The translations under genes were made by a program, and so were the position numbers. The notes beneath the pieces were generated by a model. That model made no database searches. It had not been told where the DNA came from and saw nothing but the letters and a program-made list of their open reading frames with translations. Shown here in pieces: positions 16,144 to 24,796 of a stretch of DNA of 64,000 nucleotides (position 1 is the first letter of the stretch; each line of letters opens with the position of its first letter). Origin of the DNA: Halorientalis sp. (lineage in GTDB: Archaea; Halobacteriota; Halobacteria; Halobacteriales; Haloarculaceae); assembly GCF_028275115.1 (NCBI RefSeq), contig NZ_JAQCNH010000142.1, forward strand, positions 19,501-83,500. The letters run 5' to 3'.

Positions 16144-17309
16144 TGTTCCACCTCCTCGAACACGTGGACTGTCGCACTCGCGACGGTCCCACCTGCGTTG
16201 TGGGCGAGGGCGGTCGTCGAGTCGTCGACGTCGTTAGCCCGGGGATGACGGCCCTCAAACAGCTTCGTGATGGAGATCAACTGTGCCACGCCCGTCGCGC
16301 CGACGGGGTGGCCCTTGGACTTGAGCCCCCCGGAGAGGTTCACGGGAAGGTCACCCTCGCGAGTGGTCTCGCCCCGGCCCGCGGCCCCGATAGCCTCGCC
16401 GGGTTCGTACAGACCCAACCCTTCCAGTGCGAGGACCTCGGCGATGGTGAAGCAGTCATGCACTTCCAGGAAGTCCACGGCATCGGGGCCGATGCCGGCG
16501 TCGTCGTAGGCTTCGTCGGCGGCGTCTTCGGTGGCTGGCGTCCGGGCGAAGTAGTCCCGGTCGTGCAGCGCCATCTTGTCACCGCCTTGCCCGGTGCCGG
16601 TGATTGCGACGCCGGTGTCGAGGTCGTGCTCGGCGGCGTACGCTTCGCTGACGAGGACCGCCGCGGTCGCGCCGTCCGTGATGGGACAGGAGTCGTACAG
16701 TCCGAGTGGATCGGCGATAATCGGCGCGTCGATGGCGTCCTCGGTGGTGATCGCCTGCTGCATCTGGGCGTACTCGTTGGGGAGCGCGTGTTCGTGATTC
16801 TTGACGGCAATCTCTGCGAGGTCGTTTTTCGATCCGCCGTACTTCTCGAAGTAAGCGCGAGCCATCAGAGCGTACGCGCCAGGGAACGTCATACCGGCAC
16901 GAATCTCGTAGAGGTCGTCAGCGGCGATAGAGAGCGCGTCGGTCGCTGCGGCCGTTCCGATGTTCGTCATCCGTTCGGAACCGCCGACTAGCACCACGTC
17001 GGCCTCCTCGTTGCGGAGTCGGAGCACGGCGTCCCGGATCGCCGCCCCGCTCGACGCGCAGGCAGACTCGTATCGCGTCGCCGGCACGTCGAGCCCGACG
17101 GCTTCGGCCATCAGCGGTGCTTGGTGGCCTTGGTGTTCGGCCAGTTCGCCCATGAAGTTGCCGTAGAAGAGCGCCTCGACGTCGTCCGGGTCGATCCCGG
17201 CGTCGTCTAGGGCGGCCAGTCCCGCCTCGGCGAACATCGCACGCCCGGTCTGTTCGGGGTGCTTGCCGAAGTGGGTGAGGCCGACGCCGGCTACGCGTGG
17301 GTCAGACAT
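16140..17309 (-). CDS. Thiolase (acetyl-CoA acetyltransferase, SCP-x-like)
   Basis: A 389-residue thiolase-fold enzyme. Seen: nucleophilic Cys in YESACASSGAAIRDA near residue 84, the HDCFTIAEVLALEGLG segment with the active-site histidine region, and the C-terminal GGLKSKGHPVGATGVAQ loop. It catalyses condensation or cleavage of acyl-CoA. The second Cys typical of degradative thiolases near the C-terminus is not evident (GTVASATVHVFE), as in SCP-x/lipid-transfer-like archaeal thiolases. ATG at 17309 is used; a GTG one codon earlier is possible. Operonic with the DUF35 gene. Confidence 0.92.
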   Translation of the reverse strand: MSDPRVAGVGLTHFGKHPEQTGRAMFAEAGLAALDDAGIDPDDVEALFYGNFMGELAEHQGHQAPLMAEAVGLDVPATRYESACASSGAAIRDAVLRLRNEEADVVLVGGSERMTNIGTAAATDALSIAADDLYEIRAGMTFPGAYALMARAYFEKYGGSKNDLAEIAVKNHEHALPNEYAQMQQAITTEDAIDAPIIADPLGLYDSCPITDGATAAVLVSEAYAAEHDLDTGVAITGTGQGGDKMALHDRDYFARTPATEDAADEAYDDAGIGPDAVDFLEVHDCFTIAEVLALEGLGLYEPGEAIGAAGRGETTREGDLPVNLSGGLKSKGHPVGATGVAQLISITKLFEGRHPRANDVDDSTTALAHNAGGTVASATVHVFEEVEQ

Positions 17310-17432
17310 CACAACGGCTTACGAGTCGTTCCGCATTTAATCTTGCCGGTGTGAGCACATTTCGCACACGGTCACCGACGGGAGTCCGCCTCGAACGGGC
17401 CGCGAAACGGCCACGGACGGGCGGGAGGGCTG

Positions 17433-17828
17433 TCAGCCGAACAGCCAATCGAACAGGCCGTCGTCGGGGTCTGTGACTTCCCTGCCCGTGCCGAGCGCGG
17501 CCTCGGGGGCGTCGACGACCTGCGTGACCATTGGAAAGTCACCGGTCGGAATCGTCGCGACCTTCTCGGCAGTTTCGCACTCGGTGATCGAAATCCTCTT
17601 TTCGTTTTCTATCGAGACGAAGGCGTGGTCACCGCCTGGCGCGTTCGACACCCGGTAGGGGTACGTCCCTACGTCGGTGATACCGACGGTCTCGAAACTC
17701 TCGTGGTCGGTCACGGCCGCGTAGGTGCCCGTGGTGCACGCAGCACAGATGCACTGCTCGTCGGGCGAGACCTCGGTGCCGTGGAGGGTCGACTGCAGTG
17801 GGTATTTGTCCTCCGAGTCCGGCCACAA
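17433..17828 (-). pseudogene. Fragment of a YVTN-type beta-propeller protein
   Basis: About 131 codons encode two or so propeller blades: VSPDEQCICAACTTGTYAAV, TDVGTYPYRVSNAPGGDHAF and IENEKRISITECETAEKVAT resemble the repeated YVTN blade of large extracellular or quinoprotein-like propellers. Such proteins are usually over 300 residues; here the N-terminal part is missing and the frame begins abruptly. The C-terminus ends GLFDWLFG. Its broken 5' end lies 8 nt from the broken 5' end of the fragment on the other strand. Confidence 0.6.
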
Positions 17829-17835
17829 CGGTCCG

Positions 17836-18021
17836 CTGGCACAGCTTACAGACCACCAGCGGGAGGCGATAGAGACCGCCCTCGAACTCGGGTTCTATCA
17901 GTCGCCACGGGCGACCAGCTACGAGGAAATCGCCGTAGAGCTGGGCTGTGTCCCGGGCGCCGCGAACGACCTCCTTCGACGGGCTAAGGTGGCACTGGTA
18001 GCCGCCGTCCTCAACGCCTGA
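17836..18021 (+). pseudogene. Fragment of a bacterio-opsin-activator-type (HTH_10) regulator
   Basis: Only the C-terminal helix-turn-helix domain of a Bat-type regulator is present: LTDHQREAIETALELGFYQS, then the recognition helix region YEEIAVELGCVPGAAND and LLRRAKVALVAAVLNA at the stop. Full proteins carry 150 or more residues before this domain. In-frame codons upstream (from 17725) overlap the propeller fragment on the other strand and are not family-like. Compare the complete paralogue at 19.1-19.8 kb. Confidence 0.65.
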
Positions 18022-18022
18022 G

Positions 18023-18304
18023 TCACATTCCCATGTCAGCAGCGTCGTCGGGCACGGGGAGGGTCGAAGGTGCGACACCGAGCAACTCCGCGGCGTGGTC
18101 GAGCGCCATGTCGAACCCGTAGTAGCGTTCCAATTCGTCCCCGTCGGGCGTCGGCCGAACCTTCAGCATCGCGTACCCCTCGACGTTCTGAGCGACGGCG
18201 GCAGTCGTACCGTCACGGTCGAACGTGAGCACGCGCTCTGTGTCGGTCTCGTAGTAGCGTCCAGTAATCCCGTCGGCCGTCACTTCCTCCTCAGTGTCTG
18301 GCAT
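18023..18304 (-). CDS. Small acidic haloarchaeal protein
   Basis: A 93-residue acidic protein starting MPDTEEEVTADGITGRYYET, with alternating strands (ERVLTFDRDGTTAAVAQNVE, YAMLKVRPTPDGDELERYYG) and a C-terminal helix (DMALDHAAELLGVAP). Looks like a single small alpha/beta domain found in haloarchaea; no function is known to me. It is divergent from the PadR-like regulator gene, 106 nt away, so the two may share a control region. Confidence 0.6.
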   Translation of the reverse strand: MPDTEEEVTADGITGRYYETDTERVLTFDRDGTTAAVAQNVEGYAMLKVRPTPDGDELERYYGFDMALDHAAELLGVAPSTLPVPDDAADMGM

Positions 18305-18410
18305 TAGGACACGTTGGGCCGTGGGATAGTCGAACCTGTCGGTCGCGAACGGTCGGCCGTCGGCTGCCCCATCCCGAAAGTCCGAAGCCGCTGACGGTTC
18401 GGATACCGGT

Positions 18411-18689
18411 ATGCGCTGGCTCCAGAGCGGTACCCGCCGCGACATCTGTGTTCTCCTCAGCGGAGCCGAGGACGCCGAGTTGCCCGCCCAGACACTCAAG
18501 ACACGGCTCGAACGTCACTACGACGGCCGTATCGAGCCCCGGCAGTTCTACGGGGCCATCGAGGAACTCGAACGGAAGGGGTTCCTCGAGTCCCGAACCG
18601 AAGAACTCAGCGACGTGTACGCGCTGACCGACGCGGGCGAGCGACGGTTACGGGACCACTACGACTGGTTGCAGGAACAACTGGAGTAG
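18411..18689 (+). CDS. PadR-type winged-helix regulator
   Basis: A 92-residue winged-helix protein: MRWLQSGTRRDICVLLSG, then LKTRLERHYDGRIEPRQFYG and the wing ESRTEELSDVYALTDAGERR, with C-terminal helix LRDHYDWLQEQL. This matches the PadR-like single-domain regulators frequent in haloarchaea. Homodimer formation through the last helix is expected. Its end is 1 nt from the end of the gene on the other strand. The neighbouring small acidic protein gene is the most likely local target; this is inference. Confidence 0.8.
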   Translation: MRWLQSGTRRDICVLLSGAEDAELPAQTLKTRLERHYDGRIEPRQFYGAIEELERKGFLESRTEELSDVYALTDAGERRLRDHYDWLQEQLE

Positions 18690-18690
18690 G

Positions 18691-19041
18691 TCACTGCTGG
18701 CGGGCCAGAGCCGCCGGGTCGCGGGGCAGCCGGGTCCGCTCGACGGTCCCGGCGGTCACGACCCACCGGTACACGTCGGTGTCCGAGTAGACGACGAGTT
18801 CGGTCCGTACGGGAGTACTGTCGAAGGGGTCGTCGGGGAGTCGGTCCAGCGCGCCGAACCGCGTCCGGCTGACCGCTGGATCCGAAGGCGACCCCTCGGT
18901 CCGACGGCGAAAGGCGGCGACGAACTGGTCGCCCGAGAGAGCCGACAGCACGCGGTCGCGTACCGTCGGCTCGGGCACAGCTTTCCGACGCGCCGCCCCG
19001 CTCGTCTCCTCTTCGGTCGTCGCAGTGGCTGTGTTTTCCAT
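18691..19041 (-). CDS. Hypothetical protein, paralogue of the product at 19884-20213
   Basis: A 116-residue soluble protein. Its C-terminal half (LDRLPDDPFDSTPVRTELVV, YSDTDVYRWVVTAG, RLPRDPAALA) matches the pattern of the protein encoded at 19884-20213 (LPDRAFDGWDELFVYTETHVYRWV, RMPRDPDSLP). The N-terminal half shares the PTVRDRV/PTVCELV segment. The two therefore form a small family, and they flank a Bat-type regulator on the same strand. No known domain is recognised. Function unknown; a role linked to the regulator is suggested only by position. Confidence 0.65.
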   Translation of the reverse strand: MENTATATTEEETSGAARRKAVPEPTVRDRVLSALSGDQFVAAFRRRTEGSPSDPAVSRTRFGALDRLPDDPFDSTPVRTELVVYSDTDVYRWVVTAGTVERTRLPRDPAALARQQ

Positions 19042-19139
19042 CGGTACCGGCCGTTGGTTCTGCAGGGTTCCAAACTGTCGGGTTCGATATACCGCCGTTT
19101 AAATTTGACCCGGAGAGAACGAGTGGGAGCAATCGGGTG

Positions 19140-19805
19140 TCAGGCTCGACTGTCCGGCGGTTCGTCGGTGTGGAGCGTCCCCTCGATCAGTGCGGCGACG
19201 GCCCGGCGGACTCGCTGGGAGACCGCCGAGTCGGAGACGCCCAGATTCTCGGCGAGTTCAGCCTGGCTGATCGACCGGGGGACATCAAAGTACCCTTCGC
19301 GCGCGGCCGTCAGCAGCGTCCGTCGTTGCTGGTCGGTCAGTCCGTGGTCGTCGCTCCGGGTGGGCTCGGTCCGGTAGAGACGTTCGAGCTGGTACTCGAT
19401 ACCGCTGTCGAGGCAGAACTCGCGGAACGCGGCCAGCGCGTCCCGGTCGGGGACTTGGAGCTTGACCAGCCAGAGGCCACCGGTACTGTACATCTCCAGC
19501 ACCATCCCACCGAGTTCGGTGACCGTCGGCGTGACCGCGATGACGTCCTCGGAGAGTCCAAGTCGGTACATGCGAACGCCGTCTTGCTCGGCCAACACGG
19601 TCGGCTCGGCGACGGTGTAGTCGTCGGCGAGTGCGTCGTCGAACGCGTCGAAGTCACCCCCCTCGACCAGAACGAAAAACCGCCGCCGCTCCGGGTCCAT
19701 GGCCGGCTGAAACTGGATGCAGACACGCGCAGACGGGTTCGCCTCGATGGTCGGCGTCATCACGAGAGTCGGCGAGGAAAGCGCGAGTTCGGCGATAACG
19801 AACAC
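19140..19805 (-). CDS. Bat-type HTH_10 transcriptional regulator
   Basis: A 221-residue regulator with an N-terminal ligand- or signal-sensing domain of the bacterio-opsin-activator type (FVIAELALSSPTLVMTPTIE start, central strands to about residue 150) and a C-terminal HTH_10 domain: LTDQQRRTLLTAAREGYFDV, RSISQAELAENLGVSDSAVS, QRVRRAVAALIEGTL. GTG at 19805 is preferred over the ATG at 19760 because the leading VIAEL strand is family-typical. It is bracketed by two related small-protein genes on the same strand. It lacks PAS or GAF modules, so the signal is unknown. Confidence 0.85.
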   Translation of the reverse strand: MFVIAELALSSPTLVMTPTIEANPSARVCIQFQPAMDPERRRFFVLVEGGDFDAFDDALADDYTVAEPTVLAEQDGVRMYRLGLSEDVIAVTPTVTELGGMVLEMYSTGGLWLVKLQVPDRDALAAFREFCLDSGIEYQLERLYRTEPTRSDDHGLTDQQRRTLLTAAREGYFDVPRSISQAELAENLGVSDSAVSQRVRRAVAALIEGTLHTDEPPDSRA

Positions 19806-19883
19806 TGCATCTGCTAGCAGGCTCGAGCGCTTTACCGTTGTGACTCAGGGCCGGCAGCGCTTTGCTCGCGACCCCTGGTCGAG

Positions 19884-20213
19884 CTACTCCGAAGCGTCCG
19901 GAAGCGAGTCTGGATCGCGGGGCATTCGTTCCGGGCCCTGTGCGAACCCACCGGCGACCCAGCGGTAGACGTGCGTCTCCGTGTACACGAACAGTTCGTC
20001 CCACCCGTCGAAGGCACGGTCCGGCAGTTCGGCCACCGTCTCGTAGCGGTGCCACTGTTCTTCGGGCGCGTCGAGCGTCCCCACGTTCTCACGGTACGCG
20101 ATCGATTCCGGTGAACTGTCCACTGCCTCCCCGACCAGTTCACACACTGTCGGTTCACCGTCGGACGCCACTGGCTCCCGCCCGTCGGCGACGTTGTCGG
20201 CTGCTGCCGTCAT
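19884..20213 (-). CDS. Hypothetical protein, paralogue of the product at 18691-19041
   Basis: A 109-residue soluble acidic protein. Residues about 50-100 (EEQWHRYETVAELPDRAFDG, then LFVYTETHVYRWVAGGF and RMPRDPDSLPDASE) mirror the C-terminal part of the product of 18691-19041. The N-terminus is a variable acidic stretch. It is the first gene of a three-gene run on the minus strand (this gene, the Bat-type regulator, then the paralogue). Function unknown. Confidence 0.65.
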   Translation of the reverse strand: MTAAADNVADGREPVASDGEPTVCELVGEAVDSSPESIAYRENVGTLDAPEEQWHRYETVAELPDRAFDGWDELFVYTETHVYRWVAGGFAQGPERMPRDPDSLPDASE

Positions 20214-20502
20214 GTGTACTCATCACAAGTGACTCGATTGAACAAAGCCTGTGCCTTCGATATCCCGTCTTTGATAACGGGGCACGTACCGGTCCCGTCA
20301 GGCAGAGAACTACCGCTCACGGGTTCGCTCCGCGGTCCGAATCGCCAGGGTCTGTCCCGTATGCGTGGGGTCCTGTCGGCCGAGAGCGTCGGGAATGACG
20401 CTGTGGTCGCGTGCGAGCAGCCGGTTCAACTCAGTGGTCGCACAACCCGTGCCGACGACTCTTCGATCGTCATCGTGCCGCGAATACGACCGCAGGGGTG
20501 AG

Positions 20503-21645
20503 TTAATCGAGGAGTTCTTGACCGATGGTGTTCCGGAGGACTTCACTGGTGCCCTCGTAGATCTCGTTGAGCTTGGCGTCCCGGTAGAACCGCTCCATCG
20601 GGAAGTCCTTGGTGTAGCCGTAGCCGCCGTGGATCTGAATACCCTCGTTGGCGACCTCACGTGAAACTTCGGAGCCGTACAGCTTGGCCTGGGCGGCCTC
20701 CTTGATGAAGCTCTCGCCGCGCATCTTCTTGTCGGCGGCGTCGTGCATCAGCAGGCGTGCCGCGCGGGTCTTGGTGTCCATGTCGGCGAGTTTGTGCTGG
20801 ATGGCCTGGAAGTCGCCGATGGGCTGGCCGAACTGTTCGCGGTCACCGGCGTACTCGGCGGCTTCGTCGAGCGCGGCCTGTGCGATGCCGACCGACCGTG
20901 CCGCGATAGTGATGCGGCCGCCGTTGAGAGTCTTCAGCGCGTGGACGAAGCCCGCGCCTTCCTCCTGCAGGAGTCGGTCCTCGGGGATACGCATCTCGTC
21001 GAAGCGCAACTCGGCGGTGGGACAGCCCTTGTCGCCGAGTTTGTCCTCCGTCCCTTCGACGATGAAGCCGTCGTCGTCCCCGGGGCGGACGATGAACGAG
21101 GAGATGCCCTTGTTGCCGGCGTCGGGGTCGGTTTTCGCGAACACGGTCACGGTGTCGGCGACCGAGCCGTTAGAGATCCAGAGCTTGTTCCCATTGATGA
21201 CGTACTCGTCCCCGTCTTTCTCGGCGGTCGTGCCCATGGCGGGCACGTCCGAGCCTGCACCGGGCTCCGAGAGGGCGAACGCGCCGATGTCGTGACCTTC
21301 GGACAGTGGCGTCAGGTACTCCTCTTTCTGTGCCTCGTTCCCGAACTCGTAGATCATGTTCCCCGCCAGCGAGATGTGGGCGGCGACGATGGTGCCCAGT
21401 CCACCCGAGCCCCGCGAGAGTTCCTCGAGAGCCATCGGGTAGGCGTGATAGTCGAGGCCAGCTCCGCCGTACTCTTCGGGGAACGGCATCCCCATCAACC
21501 CCAGTTCGGCGAGTTCGTCGATCAGGTCCCAGGGGAACTCGTCTTCCTTGTCTATCTCGGCAGCCCGCGGCACGACTTCCTCGTCCACGAACTCCGAGAC
21601 CATCTCTTTAATCTGACGCTGTTCCTGCGTGAGACTCAGATCCAT
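20503..21645 (-). CDS. Acyl-CoA dehydrogenase
   Basis: A 380-residue FAD-dependent acyl-CoA dehydrogenase, normal length. Seen: MDLSLTQEQRQIKEMVSEFV start, FALSEPGAGSDVPAMGTTAE substrate/FAD loop, NGNKLWISNGSVADT, RQFGQPIGDFQAIQHKLADM, and IQIHGGYGYTKDFPMERFYR with the C-terminal catalytic region IYEGTSEVLRNTIGQ, where the Glu of YEGTSE is the expected base. It makes the trans-2-enoyl-CoA for beta-oxidation and passes electrons to ETF. The ATG at 21645 is preferred over one three codons upstream. It stands alone. Confidence 0.95.
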   Translation of the reverse strand: MDLSLTQEQRQIKEMVSEFVDEEVVPRAAEIDKEDEFPWDLIDELAELGLMGMPFPEEYGGAGLDYHAYPMALEELSRGSGGLGTIVAAHISLAGNMIYEFGNEAQKEEYLTPLSEGHDIGAFALSEPGAGSDVPAMGTTAEKDGDEYVINGNKLWISNGSVADTVTVFAKTDPDAGNKGISSFIVRPGDDDGFIVEGTEDKLGDKGCPTAELRFDEMRIPEDRLLQEEGAGFVHALKTLNGGRITIAARSVGIAQAALDEAAEYAGDREQFGQPIGDFQAIQHKLADMDTKTRAARLLMHDAADKKMRGESFIKEAAQAKLYGSEVSREVANEGIQIHGGYGYTKDFPMERFYRDAKLNEIYEGTSEVLRNTIGQELLD

Positions 21646-21691
21646 ACGGAACATCTAGACCACTCAGTTCTTTAGTTTTGGCATCCGCCGG

Positions 21692-22594
21692 TCAGTCCCG
21701 AACCGTTCTGTCGAAGAAGGCCCGCTCGCGGGCGACGACCCGCTCGAACGCCTCCCCGGTGTAGGCCTCGAAGTGCCCGATGTCGTAACGCACCCGCTCC
21801 ACGTCGTCCAGTCCGTCGACGAGCGCGTCCACGGAACCGGACGGGATTATCGAGTCCTCGGTGGCTTCCACGACGAAGGTCGGACAGTCCACGTCGGGGG
21901 CCGCCGTCACGGGCCGGTAGAAGCCAACGGTCGCGAGAATCCGGGCGGCACACTCGTTGTCCCAGCTCTCGCCGTCGGGAATCAACGATTCGTACCCCGT
22001 TTTCGCGTCTGGGGTGTTCAACACCCCGAACCCGCCGGCGTCGGCGACGACGGGCACGTAGTAGGGGTCCCGGAGCGTGGCCATGCGACCGAGGTCGCGC
22101 GCGACCGCTTTGATACTCGCTGTCAGGTAGTCCAACCCGCCCTGCCGGACGAGATGGAGCGCGTTGCGGAGACCGTCGGTGAACGGGACCTGCGAGACGA
22201 CCGCGGCCACCTCGCCGTCCCGGGCGGCGGTCTCGACGGCGTGGCCACCGCTGAAGGAGGTGCCCCACAGGGCGACCCGGTCGCCAGCCACCGCGTCGCA
22301 GGCGCGAGCGTGTTCGAGCGCCGCCAGATAGTCCTCGACGTGGGCCGAGCCGCCGATGACGTGTCCCGGTTCGCCGTCGCTGTCGCCGAACCCGCGGTAG
22401 TCGAACAGCAGAACGGCGTAGCCAGCCTCGGCGAACCGTTCCGCGAAAGCCGGCAGGCGAGCGGTCCGCTCACCGCCGAAGCCGTGGGCCATGACTATCG
22501 CGGGCGACTCGCTATCGGTGTCCGCGGGTTCGTACAGCCACCCCGCACAGCGGGTTCCCTGACTCTCGAAGTCCGAATCGGTCCGTCTGACCAT
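21692..22594 (-). CDS. Alpha/beta hydrolase (dienelactone-hydrolase/peptidase-like)
   Basis: A 300-residue hydrolase. Seen: IVMAHGFGGERTARLPAFAE oxyanion region, LLFDYRGFGDSDGEP, the nucleophile elbow LWGTSFSGGHAVE (G-T-S-F-S), the acid region VEATEDSIIPSG, and the histidine in YDIGHFEAYTGEAFERV. These are all catalytic elements of an esterase-type alpha/beta hydrolase. The AHGFGG...YRGFGDS pattern is typical of cytosolic hydrolases acting on small esters or peptides. Substrate unknown. Same strand as the acyl-CoA dehydrogenase, which begins 46 nt downstream of this gene's stop. Confidence 0.85.
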   Translation of the reverse strand: MVRRTDSDFESQGTRCAGWLYEPADTDSESPAIVMAHGFGGERTARLPAFAERFAEAGYAVLLFDYRGFGDSDGEPGHVIGGSAHVEDYLAALEHARACDAVAGDRVALWGTSFSGGHAVETAARDGEVAAVVSQVPFTDGLRNALHLVRQGGLDYLTASIKAVARDLGRMATLRDPYYVPVVADAGGFGVLNTPDAKTGYESLIPDGESWDNECAARILATVGFYRPVTAAPDVDCPTFVVEATEDSIIPSGSVDALVDGLDDVERVRYDIGHFEAYTGEAFERVVARERAFFDRTVRD

Positions 22595-22662
22595 ACACCG
22601 AACTGTCGTCTCGGGTATATAATTCCAGTCGCGCCACTGTTCGGCTGTTTATTGGCGGGCGG

Positions 22663-23775
22663 TCACGCCCGGCAGGTCGCCACTCGCTCGCGCGGGAATC
22701 GGAGAGAGACGGTGGTCCCCGGGGTCGGCGGGTCCGTGCTGTAGACGGCGACCGGTTCGGGAACGGCGTCGACGGCCACGGTCACGCGGCTGGTGGCGTC
22801 CTCCCGGGTCACTCGCTCGACGGTCCCGGTGAGGTCCGGGTCGTTTGCGTCCAGTTTCACGTCCTCCGGCCGGACGGTGAGGTGGGTCGCGTCGCGGTCG
22901 CCGTCGAGCAGACGGTCGGCGCGGTCACTCAGCGCAGCGAGCGGGACGCAGTTACTCCCCGTGAACCGAGCCACGAGTGGCGACACCGGCCGCTCGAACA
23001 CGTCCTCGGGCGTCCCGGTCTGGACGACGTCGCCGTCGTTCATCACGACAATCCGGTCGGCCAGTGCCCGCGCCGTCGTCCGGTCGTGGGTGACGTAGAC
23101 CGACGTGACGCCGGCCAACACGTCCTGCAGGTCGTCCCGGAGCGACTGCCGGGTAGGCACGTCCAGCGACGAGAGCGGTTCGTCCAGCAGGAGGACCGCG
23201 GGGTCGACCGCCAGTGCCCGCGCGAGCGACACACGCTGGGCCTCGCCCCCCGAGAGCGTCGGCGGGTAGCGCTCGGACAGGTCGGCGACGCCGAGGTCGG
23301 CGAGCAGGCGGAGTCCGGGCGGTTCCGGGGCTGGACCGGTGCCGCCGCGGAGGCGTCGCCACAGTTTCGAGACCGTCGAGCGTGGTCGACTGATAACCGA
23401 CCCGAATCGCCCGAGAGCCGACCGAAATCGGTCGGTGAGCGATGTGACCCAGCCGTCGTCGGTCCACTCGTATCGCGTCCCGAACCCGACGTTCTCGCTG
23501 ACGGTCATGTGCGGAAAGAGCGCGTAGTCCTGGAAGACGAACGCGAAGTCCCGGCCCTCCGGCGGGCGGTCCGACAGGACGAGTCCGTCGTTATCGACGG
23601 TGCCCTCGTGGTCGTGAAAGCCCGCGACGGTCTCCAGCAGGAGGGTCTTGCCGCTCCCGCTCGGGCCGAGGATGACGACCGTCTCGCCGTCCCGCACCGA
23701 GAAGTCCGCAGCGACGTGGAAGGCATCGGCCCCGTCAGCCGAGAACGTCGCCTCGATGTCGACTTCGAGGGTCAT
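22663..23775 (-). CDS. wtpC: Tungstate/molybdate ABC transporter ATPase
   Basis: A 370-residue ATPase: Walker A GPSGSGKTLLLE near residues 36-47, Q-loop FVFQDYALFPHM, signature LSGGEAQRVSLARAL, Walker B VLLLDEPLSSLD, and switch YVTHDRTTA. The C-terminal TOBE-like domain follows TGSNCVPLAALSD. An extra ~45-residue basic insertion (about 98-140, including SRPRSTVSKLWRRLRGG) lies between the Q-loop and signature and is not usual for WtpC. Its start overlaps the permease stop by 4 nt. Energises oxyanion import with WtpA and WtpB. Confidence 0.88.
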   Translation of the reverse strand: MTLEVDIEATFSADGADAFHVAADFSVRDGETVVILGPSGSGKTLLLETVAGFHDHEGTVDNDGLVLSDRPPEGRDFAFVFQDYALFPHMTVSENVGFGTRYEWTDDGWVTSLTDRFRSALGRFGSVISRPRSTVSKLWRRLRGGTGPAPEPPGLRLLADLGVADLSERYPPTLSGGEAQRVSLARALAVDPAVLLLDEPLSSLDVPTRQSLRDDLQDVLAGVTSVYVTHDRTTARALADRIVVMNDGDVVQTGTPEDVFERPVSPLVARFTGSNCVPLAALSDRADRLLDGDRDATHLTVRPEDVKLDANDPDLTGTVERVTREDATSRVTVAVDAVPEPVAVYSTDPPTPGTTVSLRFPRERVATCRA

Positions 23776-24749
23776 GCCACACCCTGCGTCGTCGTCGCGT
23801 CGGTCGTGAGCCAGCGCACCAGCAGGAAGATCGCGGCGGAGACACCCAGGAGGAGAGCCGCCACCGCGCCGCTCTCGTCGAGGCCGCCCTGCAGGTAGGT
23901 GTTGTAGACGAATACGGGCGCGTGCTGGGCGATGACCCGACTGCCCGCTGGCGGGTAGAAGAACTCGACGCTGTAGGCGACGACGGCGACCGCCCCGAAC
24001 TCCGACACTGCGCGCGCCCACGCGAGGACGCCACCGGTGACCATTCCACGCACGGCGAGCGGGCCAGTCACCCGGCGGAAGGCCTGCCACGGACTCGCGC
24101 CGTGGACGCGTGCGGCGTACTCCAGCCGGTCGTCCACCGACTCGAACGCTTCGCGGGCCGCGTTGACCGCGTAGGGTGCGCTGACGAACGTGAGCGCCAG
24201 CACCATCCCGGGAAGGGTCCCCAGCACCGAGAGCCCGGGGAAGGCCCCGCCCTGGCCGAACCCGAAGAGGATGATGATGCCCGCGACGCTGTGGGGCACC
24301 ACGAGCGGCAGGTCCACCAGACTCTCGACCAGCGGCTGGCCCGCGAAGCCTCGCGAGAGATGGTAGGCCAGCGGGACGCCGAACGCCAGGCTCGCGACGG
24401 CGGCGAGCAGCGGCGCGTAAACGCCCAGGTACAGTACGCGGTGGACACCAGGGTCCATGGCTTTCTCGACGATCAACGAGGGGGACTGTCGGGCGGCAAA
24501 AAGCAAGAGCGGAAGCCCGAGCGCGACCAGCAGGACGCTCCCGAGGGTCGCCATCGCGACGCCGAACAGGCCGCGACGGGACGCGAGCCCGAAGGCTGCG
24601 GCGCTCAGGACGACGAAGCCGGCGTAGAGGGTGGGTCGATCCAGCGAGTAGGCGGCGGCGAAGGCCACGAGTTGGACGGCGACGACCGCCAAGGCGACCG
24701 AGCCGCGGCCGAGGGCGTACAGCGGGAGCGGCGTCGAACGTGTAGCCAT
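23772..24749 (-). CDS. wtpB: Tungstate/molybdate ABC transporter permease
   Basis: A 325-residue inner-membrane permease with six or more helices and the binding-protein-dependent transport motif around YAARVHGASPWQAFRRVTGPLA. Longer than bacterial ModB (about 220) because of extra N-terminal helices. Genes for the binding protein and the ATPase lie immediately on both sides, with a 4-nt overlap to the ATPase. Confidence 0.88.
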   Translation of the reverse strand: MATRSTPLPLYALGRGSVALAVVAVQLVAFAAAYSLDRPTLYAGFVVLSAAAFGLASRRGLFGVAMATLGSVLLVALGLPLLLFAARQSPSLIVEKAMDPGVHRVLYLGVYAPLLAAVASLAFGVPLAYHLSRGFAGQPLVESLVDLPLVVPHSVAGIIILFGFGQGGAFPGLSVLGTLPGMVLALTFVSAPYAVNAAREAFESVDDRLEYAARVHGASPWQAFRRVTGPLAVRGMVTGGVLAWARAVSEFGAVAVVAYSVEFFYPPAGSRVIAQHAPVFVYNTYLQGGLDESGAVAALLLGVSAAIFLLVRWLTTDATTTQGVA

Positions 24750-24796
24750 CTGACTGTGGGTCCCGGTGGGAGCTTACTGAGCCTTCCGCTCGGTCG

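Noticed and set aside
20214..20501. Short plus-strand frame between two minus-strand genes
   Set aside because: No recognisable motif; the region looks non-coding, with only divergent/promoter-type sequence.
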